NCBI GenBank assembly: GCA_013397075.1
Contig: VWZS01002844.1
Span: 186,001 to 250,000 of the forward strand
DNA from: Rhabdornis inornatus
Lineage: Eukaryota > Chordata > Aves > Passeriformes > Rhabdornithidae
Length of the DNA: 64,000 bases
Reading direction: 5' to 3'
In this document: piece by piece, positions 36,674 to 51,600 of the stretch
How the letters are laid out: each line of letters starts with the position of its first letter
Position numbering within the stretch: position 1 is the first letter of the stretch
Program-made: the position numbers and the translations under genes
The notes under the pieces: generated by a model
The model's input: only the letters and a program-made list of their open reading frames with translations
Database searches by the model: none
What the model was told of the DNA's origin: nothing

Positions 36674-39600
36674 GTACGTGTAAACCAGGACCGAAATCTT
36701 TTTGGTTATTGTTTTAGTTCCCTCACGCTATGAATCTGCATGCTTGGGAACTGCAGTCTTTTTGGGTAAGGCGTCAGTGTTCCCTAAAACACAGGGATGT
36801 TTAAAAACTTGACATTAACATTTTCTCATGTGAATATTAATCATATCTGATTAATAGTTTTACTTCAGAAAAACTCTGCCAGGTTACTGGAACCTTTCCC
36901 ATGGCGGTGGAGTTAAATTACTGTGAGGGGGATAAAGAGTTTCCTTCAGGTAACTGAGCTGAGCAGTGGCTGACAGGGGATCTGCTCCTGCTGTGCTGGG
37001 CGGGAGCTGGCAGCCTGTCCTTCGCTGCCCCTGGCTCCTGTCTGGGCAGGACCAGAGCCCAGCAGAGCTGTGACGGGACAGCTGCAGTGCTGAGGTGTTA
37101 CCAGCAGACTCCTGGATCTGCAGTCTGTCACCTGTCCTTTCTGTTTGTCTCTGAAAACTGGACAGCATCGGGCTCCTCTGCGCGGGGAGGAAGAGAGTAT
37201 AAATGTGACAGACTGTTGTGATTCCTGGAACCTCAGTGCAAAAACTTTGCAAAAATGGGTTTGATACTTTATAACAATGAGGTTTGGATAATTTTTGCCT
37301 GCTCTTTGAGAATGTAATCAAGAAAAGACTTGCAGGAATGAAGATGGGTTCCTTTGTTAAAGCTATCCCTGTTGCATTTGGAAATACAATTACTAGTAGT
37401 CCAGTCTGGAATTGTATCAGAGTTTTGCTGTCATGTCACCATTTTAAAACCAGAGACTGCGCTTAAGGAAAAAAAAAGCAAGCAAATTTTGGTTTACAGC
37501 CATTTTCTGTTACCTATTGGAAGAAGAGACAGAATACTTACTTAGAACTCATATTTGTAGCTGTATGGTTGAGGTTTTTGTTGGAGCTGATAACAAGCTG
37601 GGTCTGAATATGGCACACCCCAAGGGTTCTCCTGGTTTCTGCTTCCCCTCGGGCTCTGGGGAGGTGTGTGGGGGAGAAGGAAGGAAGCGGGTACAAAAGG
37701 GCAAAGGGCTGTGTTGGCAGGACTGGAAGGCTTTTAAAACTCTCCCACACGTTTCCATTATGGACTTCTATTTTTCTCTCTTACTGCAAAACCTTTTCAA
37801 GTAGTAAAATGGAGCAGTGCCCTAATAATCCTTGTATGGGAAGTTGGGTTCTCGGTGTGTTTGCAGGTCAGTGTCTCAGTGCCATTATTTGAGTCCAAGC
37901 GCACAGTGTCACCTTAAATGTTTGTTCAGTTAGGTGCTTTACTGGGTAAATAAGTGTCTTGCCTTGGAAGTACCCTGAAAGTGTTGTTGGATGCTGTCAT
38001 GCTGGTGGATCCTCAGCAGCAGGAGGAGTGCAGGGTTTGCAGTCCTGGCACTGGCACCTGTTTTCCTGACAGCCCTTGACCGCCCCAAACCACACTCACC
38101 AGCTTCCATCTGGAAATGTTCGTAAAATCTGGGACCCACTTCACTGCTTTTAGATGCACTCAGTGCTACAGCCATGTTCTTTTACTTGCCCTTGGAGGCT
38201 GCAGCAGGGTTATCTTGGTGCCCGTATGGAGTTCTGTCAGGTGCCAGCCTTGGGTGGCCCAGCCTAAGGAGTGTATCTTCCTTGCACACTGGGTTCATGA
38301 ACACTTTCAGCTGGTGTCCCTGGCCTCTGTCGCACTGTGACACTTAAGAGCTCTCAGTTCAACTGCTTTTTAGGCTGTTCGTGCTGGCAAAGTTAAGGAG
38401 GACAAGATCCGGTTCCTTCATAGGGAAATACCTGTAAGAAAAAATCAAAGTCTAGTAAGGAAAACACGGAACTTGCAAAGTGCTCGCCTAGAGACCCTGT
38501 CTTTCCTCAGTAGAGGTCTGTTACTGCCTATAGAAGTCAATACTGTGCATCAGAAACACTTGTTCATTTCTGAAAAATCCACAGCTTCAAGTTTAGTCTT
38601 TTCTGACTCTTGAGAGATTTATTTTCCCCTCGGATGTGACACTTGCTTTGCAGGGGTATAATCTCTTTGACAGTGCTCTGCATAGGAGCAAGGGATGGTA
38701 GGCACTTTGTAATCGGCTAGTCCTGTTTCTCTGATGCTCCTCAGCAGTGTTTTAACCTTAAAATTCTACACAAAAGGTTGTATAATCTAGAACAATATAA
38801 AACGTAGTAGTCCAGTTTCAGACATGATTTGTCAGCTTTTTTTTCTTGCCCCACAAGAACTAGCTGTGAAAACAGGACTCAAAATATTAGAATAAGTCTT
38901 TTGATTGTGTATTATGTGTGAATGTCCTTCAGCACTTAGGCATGCAGGGGTTTTGTGAACCTTTAATGCAGAAAAAAATAATGTTGAGTAGAACGAAGCA
39001 TAATGCAATGCACAGATTTGTCTCTGATCCACAAAAGGGGTGCTCTGAGCTGTACTATTGATAATTTATCATGTGGGTGTTTGACAAGCCCACACATACC
39101 CTGATATAACACTCTGCAGATACAGTCCTCAGTGTTCTGTAACACCCTGGAAATATTTAATTCATAAATCCTGATGCTGAAGCCCTTAAGGTGTCAGAAA
39201 CATGGTGCTCATGCCTGTGAATCTGAGCAGGTTTGGTTAGTCAGATAAATACCATACTCCAAATAGACTGTGATCCTAACGTGCAACAGAATAAACAAAT
39301 ACATGAAATATCATGGGATTAAAATTGCCATTCAAGTGTGTTAGCCCTTTTCTTTGCAAGGAATAATTTTCCGGAGTTTTTGTCTTTAAAATCTTTTCTC
39401 TGTAAAACTGGAAAATAATAAATTCCTCCATTAATAAAATGAAGAGAGGGGCAGGAAAAGAAATATTTTGGTCTAGCTTTGGTTGTGTATAAAGGTTTCT
39501 GTCTGAACTTTCGAAAGGATGGCAATATTCCTTCATCTAGGAGGAGAAGCAGGATCTGCTGGTATTGTGGAATGAGGGACAAATCCCTGCCCTGCTCAGG

Positions 39601-42600
39601 GCAACGTTTTAATAAGTTAGAGGGAAAAGAATCGAGTGATCCAACCAGCAGGTGAGCTCTGGTGAGGCTGTCAGTCAGGCCAGCAGGCAGGGTGACTCTA
39701 GAGCAGCATTGTGGAATGTCCCCTGCCTTGGACAGCAATTACATGATGGAGTGGTGCTTCCTGGAGCAGGGCAGCAGGATGTGCCTGGGATGAGGTGGGG
39801 GACATGGTGTGAGTGACAGATGGTGTCATCCAAGATTGTGCTTCTCCCTGATGCTGGACATGAGATCTACAGGCACCTGTATTGCTTCCCTGGCCTGTCA
39901 GCCCCCTCTGGCTCTTGCAGAGCAGTTTTTTGTGGTGGGATCGCAGCCCTGCCCCAAGTCTGTCCAATGTGCTGCATGTACAGATATGATGGTCAGGATT
40001 AGCACTGCAGCTTGAAATCATCCCCAAAATGCCACCTCCTAAACACTGAGCTTGTGCTCTGCAGAGCTTTCTAGCCAGAAGTGTTTTCTTTGGAGAGTTC
40101 TGAAGGATTTATGAGCTCTTTGCTGACTGCAGCACTTAAGCATGAGCTTAGCTTCAAGTGGGAATGCTCAGGTGCTTACAGTTGGTTTATAATAATTAGT
40201 AATGTACAAACTTAAGCCTGATTGTTTAGTCCTTTCCTAAAAACCAATTGCAGGAGGCAGAGGGGACGTCTTTATCCCCTGCTGCTTTCTGGAGAAATGT
40301 CACTTCTGTGGTTCTCTCTGTTCTATATTCCTTTGCACCAGGAATGACCCTGCTGCTCTTTGTCGACAGTGTTTCCTTTTATCCCTCTCCTGGCAGCTGC
40401 TCTTGCTCCATTCTGATCTTGGAACAGCAAATGAATTCCCTCTGAAGCAAATGTCAAGCCAGTAAAGATGTTGAAGCAGCAAGAAAATCATCTCTGTCTC
40501 TGAAGACAGAATTGGAGATCTTTGTGAATGAGATGTTCTTAAAATAGCTGCACAGTGTGTTATCTTCCCTAGAAGGTGCAGAATTGAAAGCATCACCACA
40601 AGGCACTTGTCCTTGTGCAAGCAGCATCCCTAAATGATGGGTTTTGGAGAGGGGAGAGAAGCAGGCTACTTAATTTTCCTCCTCTCCAGGCAAAAAGTAC
40701 TGCATGATTTTAATCTCTGTGTGATGGTACATTTATATTTTTTCCAAGAGTCGCATTGCTGTGTGTTTAAATATGTCACGTGGTGAGTGACCTTGTTCTC
40801 CGTGATCCACTGTTTCTGGAGTGAACTGGTAGCTAAAGTAAAGCCAAGGCACAGGCTGAGTAGAGGTGCTCTGAGGATCAGGGTGGCTGTGGCCTCTGTG
40901 CAGAGCAGATTCTCAGCTGCTGGGGTGTGCCACAGCCTGGATAGGCTGAACTCAGCATCGAGTCACATCGTACACTTCAGTTTCTGGCTTGATTCAAACC
41001 TGTTGTCCAAGGAACAGCAGCTTTGGAAATCTTCCACGGAACTTTGGAGTCACTGGTGGTGGAAGCTCCATCTCTGTGGTCAGACAGACAGCAGACTTTG
41101 GTTGTACATGGAGAATTTGGTTAGTTTGGGAGCTCTTGTTGAGATTTTTCCACCCTCAGCTAGTTTGGGATGTTTGTTTCCCTGACAGCCTCAGGAGAGA
41201 GTAATCCAGAAAAGTCTGATACAACCTTTTGCCAGAATCACGAATAGAATCTTTTACATGCCTGTGGATATCTGAATACTTCTATTTTTCTTCAGCTTGG
41301 TGGAAGGGAAATTGATGAATAAAAATACTAGATGCAAAAATGAAATCACTAATTAAAGAACAGATTTTTTTATAGCGGTTTCATAATTATATTCATAACA
41401 TAAGTTTAACTAGGAGAAATGTTAAAATTTTGACATCTTCAGTTTTTCATCTTTTGTGTGAAGGTGGAAATAATTAGCTGTACTGATATAAACACAGAGT
41501 TTCAATAGGTTTCTCAGTTGTTTTAAGACTATTATTGTTTTTCCTAGTCCTGTTTTTTTGACATGATAATATCTCTTTAAGGGCTTGCTTTGCCAGATCA
41601 ATTCCTTTCCTACCAGGAGAACTAAAGCTTTTCAGCTGTCTGTCCAATTTTTCGTTCTGGACTAAATTTCTCATCTCGAGATAACCAGCAGCAACTCTCC
41701 CCTCAGGAGATTTGTATCAATTAGTTCTGCATCACTAATTCCTGTGGTATTGGGGGACCAGTGGGTTGTAAGGAAGCTGCTCTGTAAGCAGTTATGACTG
41801 TTGGGGGTTTGTCTTTACTTTTTTTTGGTTGGAGGCCGTGGGTGCCATCACTGGAGCTCTTGCTCGTGCTTGCCCTGTCCTTGCCCACGAGGCTGGGCAC
41901 TGCCTCGCTGCAGAGGGCACACAGGGCTGTTTTGTTTTGGGTTCGTGCTGCCTGCTGGGTTTGGGGGATGTGAGCTCTGTCTCTCTGGCTGCAGCAGTGC
42001 CACCCCTGGTGTCACCAGCTCTTCACATGGCCGGCCTGGTGGCACGTGGGAAGTCACTGCCACTGTTGATAACGTGAGTGGCTGATGCAGTCTGGCAGGA
42101 AAGCAGGTTAGTCTGCAGCTGGAATGCAGGCCAGGCTTCACCTAATCCCTCCCTTAGCCACAGAGAGGTGGCTTTAATCTATTTATTCTGCATTTGGTTG
42201 TTTTTTCAGCACTGATCTATCTGCAAATGCCATTATACCCTTAGTCTGTTTCTATCCATTTGCCATTAGCAGATGTGTGGGGACATGAGGCTGTTTTCAG
42301 TCACTCCAGTCTAATCCCAGCACTGCTGTAGGATCTTGGGAATTGTTCTGTATTTATGCAGAAGTAAATGGTGTATAACGTGGCATTTTTAAGAACCTGC
42401 TACCATCAATTTTAAGATTTTGTTAGACAGCTGATTTTCTTTTTGCTGATGTTTTAGACAAAACTAATTTGATAGGATTATTAGAGGAGGAAAATTAAAA
42501 GGACAGAATCATCCAGGAAGCTCATTAAAATGGAAACCCTGAAAAAACTGGGTAATTGGGCATTGATTCTGTCCTCCCCCCCTTACTTTATGAGCAGTAT

Positions 42601-45600
42601 TGTATTAAAAGTAACATGTCTGCAGGATGATGCTTCAACATCTGTTACTGCTGAAACAAAATTATTTGCTTGTTTTTTCCTGTCTCCATTCTTCCAACAT
42701 GTGTAGATCTATCCTGTATATTTTTATCCCATCTAACACAGCTCCTTTCCAGGGAAAAGGCATCAAAGGGGATGGGATCCTGCCGTTGGTTTGGAGGGGG
42801 ATTCTGCATTGCCTCTCACTTGGATTAGATCTTGGGTGAGTGGCTGTGAAATGAATCATGTGAGCAAGGACCCGGGGCTGCTCAGGGAGCCCAGGCACAG
42901 GTTTGGTGCTCTGGCATGTGTTTGTGTGGAACAAAGAAGTTCACAGGCTGTCAGCTGGCTGGCTCCTGAAATATCAGTGTCACATTATGGGATTAAACCT
43001 ATGCAAATAATTGTCCTTATTTTCTGTTCTCAGAATATTTGCAGGGAAATCACATTTTTTTAAAAGTATTTCACTCTGAAGATGCTCAATAATTGTGCTG
43101 GGATTTAGATTTTTTTCCTTTATAGGCTGATTCAATAAATTGATTGTAAATCTAGCTTGCTGAATGTTTGCTATTCCAATCACTCTGGCTGTGATTATTG
43201 TGATAGTAAGCAATACACTTTCTTTGGTTTAAGTTTTGGATATTTACTAAAATATACATGGTTGCATATGCCAATCTTAAAATTCAGTTTATTTACAAGT
43301 GTGACATTTTTCTTTCTCTTCAGTAAATGTACTATAAAAATACAATTGATTAAAGGTTCATAGCGAGAAAATAGAAAATGCTGGCCAATAGATTTGAAAT
43401 AATATTGGGAAATATTTTCTGATCTCTAATCGTTATGATGTTGTGTCTTTCAGTCTTGAAAGTAAGCATGGGAAATTTAAGCATGGTAAAGCACATGATT
43501 AAATCTATTCCTATCCAGCAAAATTCTTCAACTTGATTTGAAGCCTATGCTTTAGTTACGGTAATAACTCACAACTATTCCTTAAATCCAGGCAGTGTCA
43601 GACTGACTAAATATTAGAATTGCAAGGTAAATACTGCAGTAAATAAGATAAATATGGGTGTTGGCTTTGCCATGAACTTGTCAGTGGTTTTGACTTCTAC
43701 TGTCATTTTTATGGCAGTTGAAATCAGAAAAGAATGGAAATTCCAACTAATTATTTAATATGCTGAAATGTATTAAATTACACAAAAGAATCCATGTTAT
43801 AGTAATCCTGCATATATACAGGGAAAGAGTACCCAGCGTGCATGGCAGATGGTTTCAAAGGAAATCCTCGAGAGCTAGGATTAAAAAGCAATTTTCAGCA
43901 AGTTTAAAATGGGTCTCCATATTTGGGTCACAGATATTAACTCTTTCATTGCAAACAAATGAGGGAGAAGTCTGGTCAGATTGTGATGGAAATGTTTCTC
44001 CTGGTAGAAGCTGACCAGTTCATGCTGGGGAAGAAAGGTGTGAGCAGGGCAGTTGATTCTGCTCCCGGTCCTGTTCTCACAGCAGTGGGAAGCAGAGTTC
44101 TGGCATGCAGAGACAGGGATATAATGCAATAAATGGGATTCATCATTACACCAACAAATACTGGCAGCTTTCTGACAAATAACGTGTTTGGCTTTGATCT
44201 TTGCCCACTGAAACAAATTTCCATAAAGACAAATGGATAAATAAGTTTTAGCATGTTAGGAACAGCAGATTTATACCTGTTTATCTTCAGTAAATTATTA
44301 CCAATCACTTTATTAAAGTGTAAAGACTTTACAGATAGCATTTCTGCATTCCTTTTGGATATGGTGAGTGTGTATGGTATAGGATAAATAAGAAATTGAA
44401 CAGAATGTTGTTGCTCTGTCATAGGCAGGAATGAACATGGGCTCCTAAGTTTTGCTTGGAAGGATGTCTATGAATGGAAAGGAAGCCTGTTTTTCCCAAA
44501 CATGTTTTAGGGGCACACTGGCATTTTATTATATAGTAAAATCAACAGTATGACACAGCCATTGTTGCAGGCTGCAGCTGTTTGGAGGTGGCACAGGAAC
44601 AGGCAGAAATCTTGTCACCAGTCTGAGGCACAGAAGGGATTGAGTGCAGGTCAGCTTTGCTGGAGGATCACGAGAAGGCACTAGGCTTTTAGTAGATAAA
44701 AATAGGGCAGCAAATTGGAGATTATTGGCTTTAACTAACTTATACCAGCTAGTAACCCTGTCAGGAGTGTAACTCACGTTTACATCGGTGCTCTTTATAC
44801 ACTTTGGCAGCACACAGGAACCTCGAGTTTGACATGAACTTCTCTTTAGAAGACACTTCCACTTCCAAAGTGGAAACTCAAGTTAGACCTTAAGCACTGT
44901 TTATCACTGAACAATGAAACAGAGCAACTGATACTGTTTTATTGTGTTCCCAAAGCTCAGCTGGGTGTATTTGGAGTAGGTTTGGATTTCTGAGCCCAAG
45001 TGCCTGATGCTCTGCTAAGTGATTTGTATAACTAACTGCTGGTTTGAATATCAGCCTGAGGAGAAGTTAATTGTGTTGCTCTCTGGCTGTTACATTGGCT
45101 GTGAGTTAACAGAGGAGGACTGCACTTCTGAAGGGGTGTGGTGAATGTCCCGGTGGGATAGCTAACTGCACGTCTACCTGCAAGTGCTAATTAACAATGC
45201 TAATGAGAGGTGGTTTCTGCTGCACTCAGCCAAGGTATTTATCAGATGTCCTCTGCTCTCAGAAAGGAAAATTTAGGTGATGGATGAAAATAAGGCAACT
45301 TTTGGTGTTTAGTTCTTGTACCAGAGCTAGAAAGTGTCAGTGGACTCGGCATGAGCTTTTAAAGTTGAATCTTTTCTTCTGGGTTCTTGTTTCCCATCAC
45401 ATTTTACAGTAAGTCTGCCTGTGTGCATCTTGATATGGCCTTCAGAGGGCAAATAAAAGTGCTGACGTTAGATACCAAAACTAGAACATCCCAGGCTATT
45501 GTCAATCATCATGTCGCCAAGCTGTGCTACTATTGAATACCTGGGGAAAAAAATTCATCTGTGGCAGCAGCTATCTTTGATCCATGTGTTTGTAAATGTG

Positions 45601-48600
45601 CTTGAGAGTTTCGCCTTAGATATTTCAAAGACTCAAGTCTTTCAAAGGGAGGCAGAATAGATCAGTTCAGAGTCTGTGTTGTTATCTTCCAGGACTTTTG
45701 TTTCAAGTAGTTTTTGAAAGTGTCTGTGACAGGATCTGAGATAAAACCTGATCCAGATGTCTTTGGATAGCCAGAGAAATCTGTTTGCTTGACTTCAACA
45801 AACTTAGGACAGGTTCTAAATAAACAAATTAGTGTTGGCTTTAGAGAATGGGTTGCTTTGCTTTACTCACTGTATAATCATGTATTCAAGAAAAAGCAGT
45901 TTCTTGTGTGCAGTCTGTTGTCACTGTGTCCAAAGCAGATTTTCGTATACAGAATACTCTAAAGTAATTATTGTCATTGTACAGAGTTCTGAGTGTGAGA
46001 AACTGTGGCTTTTAAAGGAGGTAAATGCTTTCCTACCTCTAGCAGCTCTTATCAGGAAATATTGAAGGGTCAATTCTCCTCAGTCAGAATTTCTCTCTAC
46101 TTAAGTGTTTTTGTATATTTTTAAAATGTTTTCAGAGTAGATGACTGAAAGCAGCAGCCTGTTCGTGTCAAAGCCGTACATTCATGTCTGATGTAACTGG
46201 TCAGACAAAAGTGAAAAGTCCCATAGGGATAAATTGAGCTATGGTTGGGCTTCTCAGCACTTCTTTATTAATGGCATTTCAAGTAGTGAGTTGAGGAGAA
46301 ACAGATAATGAAAATTGATTCTTCTCTGCAGGTCTCTTGCTTACTTTTGGACTTGGACAGGCCTAATCTCTGAAGATAATTAAAGTTCCTCTACTCTGGA
46401 TGCTGTAAGTGAACTTTTTGTTATGTATGTTGTATCTGGTTGAGAATACACACCTGAGGTATCAGCATTGACCAAAATGTCATGTAGAGAGGTTAGAGGG
46501 CTGGAGAAACTTGTCAATGAAGAATGCTCCCATTGGCAGTGGCACAGGGTGGTGGCCCTGGCTGTCAGTCAGCATGGCAGTTGTTTGAGTTCCAGGTGCC
46601 ATGATAACGTAGTGGAACATTTCAATACCTTTTACTATTCCCATAAGAGGCCTTCCCACTTTAGAACCTGTCCCTGTGGCAGCAGAGCCTTTGGACATCT
46701 GGGATAATGCCCCCCTGGAACAGGGAATGGGCTGTAGCTGGCACTGCAGGCAGGCAGAGGATGTGTAGGAGGCTGGGAACAGAAGGCCAAGGCTTTGACC
46801 TTTTTGCAGCCTCCCTTCAGGGTCATAGGACACGGCTCTCTGCTGGTTAACTGTCACAAGTGGGGAAAATGACACATTTCTTATTTCTGCAAGAGTGTCT
46901 TTCAAATATCTAATATTCTTCCACCAATTAAAGCATGTGAAGAGCTCTTCAGATCCCCAATTTCTCCCCAAAGCTGTGGGAACAATTTTCTGGCGTGTAG
47001 AACAAAGAACTTGGAACAGATGACACAGCCAACATCTGCACCTGGCTCACTGAGGAAGCGAGTGTTTGGCATGGAAGCTGAGCTCCCTTCTGCCAAGAGA
47101 GCCGTGCCGATGCAGTTGTTCAGGGATGAGGGTGGCAAAATGTCTTTTCCTTATTGACTCACCAAAGCAATTTAATTGATCTGTCAAAGTAAAAAAAAAA
47201 AATTTGGGAAGGAAAATGTCTTTACTTTTAAGTGTCAGAGTTTAGTCAATGGTTAATCCAATGCTGTCTAACCAACCCCGTTAAGTTTTGGTGGTGTATC
47301 ACTTCAGTTCCGATGGCAGACACATCACATATGGGTTGCCATTTTGATGGCTTTGAATGGTAATCTGACCCACAAAAACTGAAGCATAATATGCAAACTG
47401 ATTTTTTTCTGGCCTGCCCTGTTCTTGGTGCCATCTGTGTTAGGATGGAAACGAGCCTGCTCCAAACGTGGGCTGCCGGTTTGGAGCTGATCACAGATGG
47501 GTTTGAAAGAATAGCCTTGTGAGCACATGGAGAGGGAGGATGCTCCTGTGCAGGAAGTTTCACTTGAAACCATGTTATGTCTGCTAAATCCTATGGCCTA
47601 TGGAACGGCCACCTGGCCTTTCCCTGAATTCTTCATATGGATTAAGTAAACTAAATTTACCTTCTAAATATCAAGAAAACCCCCACGACTTCTAAATATT
47701 GCTCTTCTTCCACCACTGCATTCTACTGCTGTCATCAATAATGGGACAGAGTACAGGGAGCTGACATTACCTGACCCTGTCAGGTATTTGCTGTGCATCT
47801 GTTCAGCAAAACTGGGCACAGTAAATTATTTCATGAGTTTTGTAGGTCAGTTTTAATCTATAGTGTGAATCCTACTGAACTTAAAGGATTCAGGCTGCTG
47901 TTTCTGGATTTCTGTCTTTGACAATTAATGAAAGTCTGTGTTGTAGGTGAAGGTGAGTACCTGTCCCCTGCTGTTGCATCTCAGATCAAAAATTCAGATA
48001 TTTAAGTGCCTAGTTCTTACTGTGGTCAATGAGATCTTGGTTTTCTTCTCACGTTGAGAGAGCCTGTGCTCTAAAGTTAGAGATTGGCTGCCCTTGCCTT
48101 ACGTGGAACCACAAGTGCCCTGGTACTATTTATAATCTCAAGAAACACATTAAATAATTTTCACTGGTTAGGAATGTGGTGTATAGAACTCTGATTTCTT
48201 TTTTTCCTCTCTTTAAGTCAGTGACATTGAGTGACCATTTCTTTGTCAGAAAGGAAGGCTGCAGAAGGCAGCACTCATTGATGAGTTTCATGGTCGTGAC
48301 ACACTTGAACATTCCTCTCAAGACATCTTGAAACCTTTTATTTCCAGGCTAAATAAACACTAATTTCAGCAGTGTCTCATCTACTCCCTTTAATTACTGC
48401 TGCTGAGAGAAAGTTTCTGCCAATGCAAATGTGCTATTTTGTCATGTCACATCAAATTGCATCAGCCTTATATTTAGGAACAAAAAGAGGGGGAGGCTGA
48501 GACAGGATGTGGCTACAAATGGAACCAAAGGGTTTTCTTAAATATAGGCTGAAAATAGACAATCAAGGCAGTGATGCTTTTTCAAGCAAAAATCCATGAA

Positions 48601-51600
48601 AGGGAAAATGAACTCAGTGACGTCAGAGCAGGGCTGGGGTGGGCAGAGGGAGCTCTGGGGGGTGCTGGCAGGGAGGGGCTGCTGAGCTCCTGCTTGCACA
48701 GACACCCTGCTGTGTCAGATGGGCAGGAGGTGCCTTTGGGCTGTGTGAGCCCACTCCTCGTTCCTGTGTGCTGGCTGAGGGAGGGGAGCTGTGCTTCCCT
48801 GCAGCCTGTGCCTGCCCTTTTCCCGAGGATGTGTGCCCATGCAGCAGTACCCCAGCTCTCTAAACTGAAGAGATTGTGGGAAATAGGCATAGACAACGTT
48901 TGAGTGGTTGTTCAGATAAATGTAGGAGACTTTGAATAATCCCTCACACCACTTTAAAATGTAGTGTCTCTATTAAAATAATATTTTTTAAAACTTGTTC
49001 TTTAGAAAACATTAGCAGCTTCCCTGTGGAAAACACTTTTTGTCCCCTCAGTATTGGGCACAAAATGATCTGTTGAAATCAAATGCATAAATTATGGATG
49101 TAATGGAGCTTGCTTTGAACTGATGAGTCTGATCAGAGCCTGGTGGCAATTAAACAGAGTTCTGAAAGATCAGCTGTGTTTGAGAACCAGCAGAACTCAG
49201 GAGGGAAGTGATCTGGGGGTGTGTGAGCAGCACCTACTTAGCAAATTGGAAAAATACTATTAATTTCTTACATCTAAGCACTTGGTATCTCTCCTCAGAA
49301 GCAATTGGTGATGATAGAGGTAATATTTTTATTCTTGTCACCAAGGATAATAAAAATGCAGTAGAAGCTTAGAAACCTCTGTATTTACAGCACTGTGACA
49401 GGGATGCTTCCTCCAGGCTGAGGCAGCAGGGCACAGCCCTGACACATCCCGGTGCTACTTCCAGCATTAATTTGCATAGACTTCCTTGGATTTCATTGCC
49501 ATTTAACCCACTTCCCAAGAATTAACCACATCTGATTTTTGCCTCCACTGACATTTTCTTTTCTTTTTAAGCACATGAGTACTAAAAAAACCCTCAATAA
49601 AATATAGCAAGGAAAGCATTTCTGTAAGACTCTTTCAAAGCAAATCACAGAAATATTAAGTGGGGGAGGAAGAAGATAGATGTTTGGTTTTTAGAGTTGG
49701 GGTTTGTTTGTTTTGAACTGAATAAGTCTGAAAATACTAGATAAAAACTGCAGATCAAATGAAAAGACTCCGTAAGCAGCATCCTCCAGATTGTTCCTCA
49801 AAAAAACCACCCAACTGACAACAGTACAACAGAAAAGTGTTCTTAATTAACATCTTTGGTTAAAGGAGAAGCATTCTGGATCTCTTAAATGTATTATTAA
49901 ATCTTCATTGTTTAGATAATTGGATGGGGATAGACGCTTGTGCTGAGTGCTGTGTCAAATTCATCAGGGCCTGCTGTAATTCTAGTGCACTTGCTGGATT
50001 TCACAGCTATTTGTCTGGGTACAGGGTAATTTGTGGGGTTGAGTGAAGCCAGATGACTGTAATGAACTCATTTGGTGTCTTTGACTCAGTTTGGGGGAAA
50101 AAAAGGTGCTATTTATAGGGTATTTTGTATTGTTAAGACTTCTGTTCTTCCTGTCCTTCAAAGTTTCTCTGGGTCGCTGTCTTTGCTTCATCACTGATAA
50201 TTGTATCAAATTAATTCAGCATAACTGAGTTAATTATTAGCACCAGAGGTTACCACCAGGACTTCGATTGAATCAAAGCTTTTATCTCCCTTTTCCTGAG
50301 GTTTCACCAAATGTAAACATACCAGAATCATGGGTGAACCTAAGGCAGCTCCATTTCCATCAAGTGCTTTGGCACTCAGAATTGTCCTGCCACACTCATT
50401 CACTCAGATGAGTATTGATAAATGCAAAGGGAAAAGAGTTTCTCTGACCCCCCTCCATCTCTGCCAGAGCTCTGAATTAGTTGAGTTGCTCAATAGAGTT
50501 GGTGTGTTGTGTGTGTAATCAGTTCAGAGCAAGCCCTGTACTGCCCAGAGCAAATGTCCTGTGGGGTCCTGGGGGATGTCTGGATTTGCAAGAGCTGCTT
50601 GGTGCCCACACCTTTCTTTTTCTTAGGCTGCCTTTCAGTAGACTAGGCCTTGGAGTGACAGTGAAATTTTGAGAAAAACTTGAGCTATGGCTTTAAGAGC
50701 TCAGAAGTGTCCCGAAGACATGGTGGGATCTGCCCCTGATTAGCTGTTGGTATGGAAACAATTCCTGATTAGTGAGCTGGGCCAATCCCCTAAGAGGCTA
50801 AGGGCACCCAGGCTGACATGTCCTGTAACACTGCTGCTTAGAAACATTGCTCAGGATGTGCTGGGTCCAATTCATCCACGGCCTAATTCTACCACAGACA
50901 GGGTTTATGCCAAGGAAGGGGTTGGCTCAGATTATTGCTGTGATTGAGACTGAAGGATAGGCAGTTGAAATTGCTACATTTCAGCAGCTGTGGATTTGGA
51001 ATGATGGACATTGAGTTGTTCCTGACACTGCTGTGAAGGATAATGTGAGTAGGGAAGGACAGCTCCAGGGTGAGGTGTACATCCCAGGGCAGGGCACAAG
51101 CCCCATCATCACCATCCAGGCCAAATATTTTAAAATTAAACTTTAGTCAACAGCATAGATCACAGTGACTTCTGCTGTTTTAAATTCTGACTCTCCACCT
51201 CTATGAGTTTGTCAACTCTTGTACTTTCCTAAGCAGAGCTCTTTCTGCACTGACAACTCCTTGTTGTACCCTCTTGGCTTTTTTTTTTTAATTATAAAGC
51301 TGGATTGCATGAGCAAAGTGAGCACATGTTAAAGAATAATGGTAAAATAAACTTCAACCAATTTCAGTCCTTCCTGAACAGTGAGAAACCAGTACAAAAC
51401 CTTATGTAAGACTTACTATTCTTCCCATGCTTGTGTGAGCCATGGTTCATGGAGTTAATGTGGTCATTAATCAGACAGTGTGGTTTTGCCCTTCAGAGGC
51501 ACTTGCATGCCTCATGCTGCCAGCTGGGTGTCTGTCCATCAGCAGCAGTTGTGGCAGCTTATTTGGTGCCCAGTTGGATGTTTTAGGAGGTGATACAAGA

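Noticed and set aside
35742..36733. 287-codon minus-strand and 180-codon plus-strand frames in the CpG island
   Set aside because: Composition is Pro/Arg/Gly/Ala as expected of CpG-island DNA, with no domain. They are upstream of NLK and not continuous with its coding sequence.
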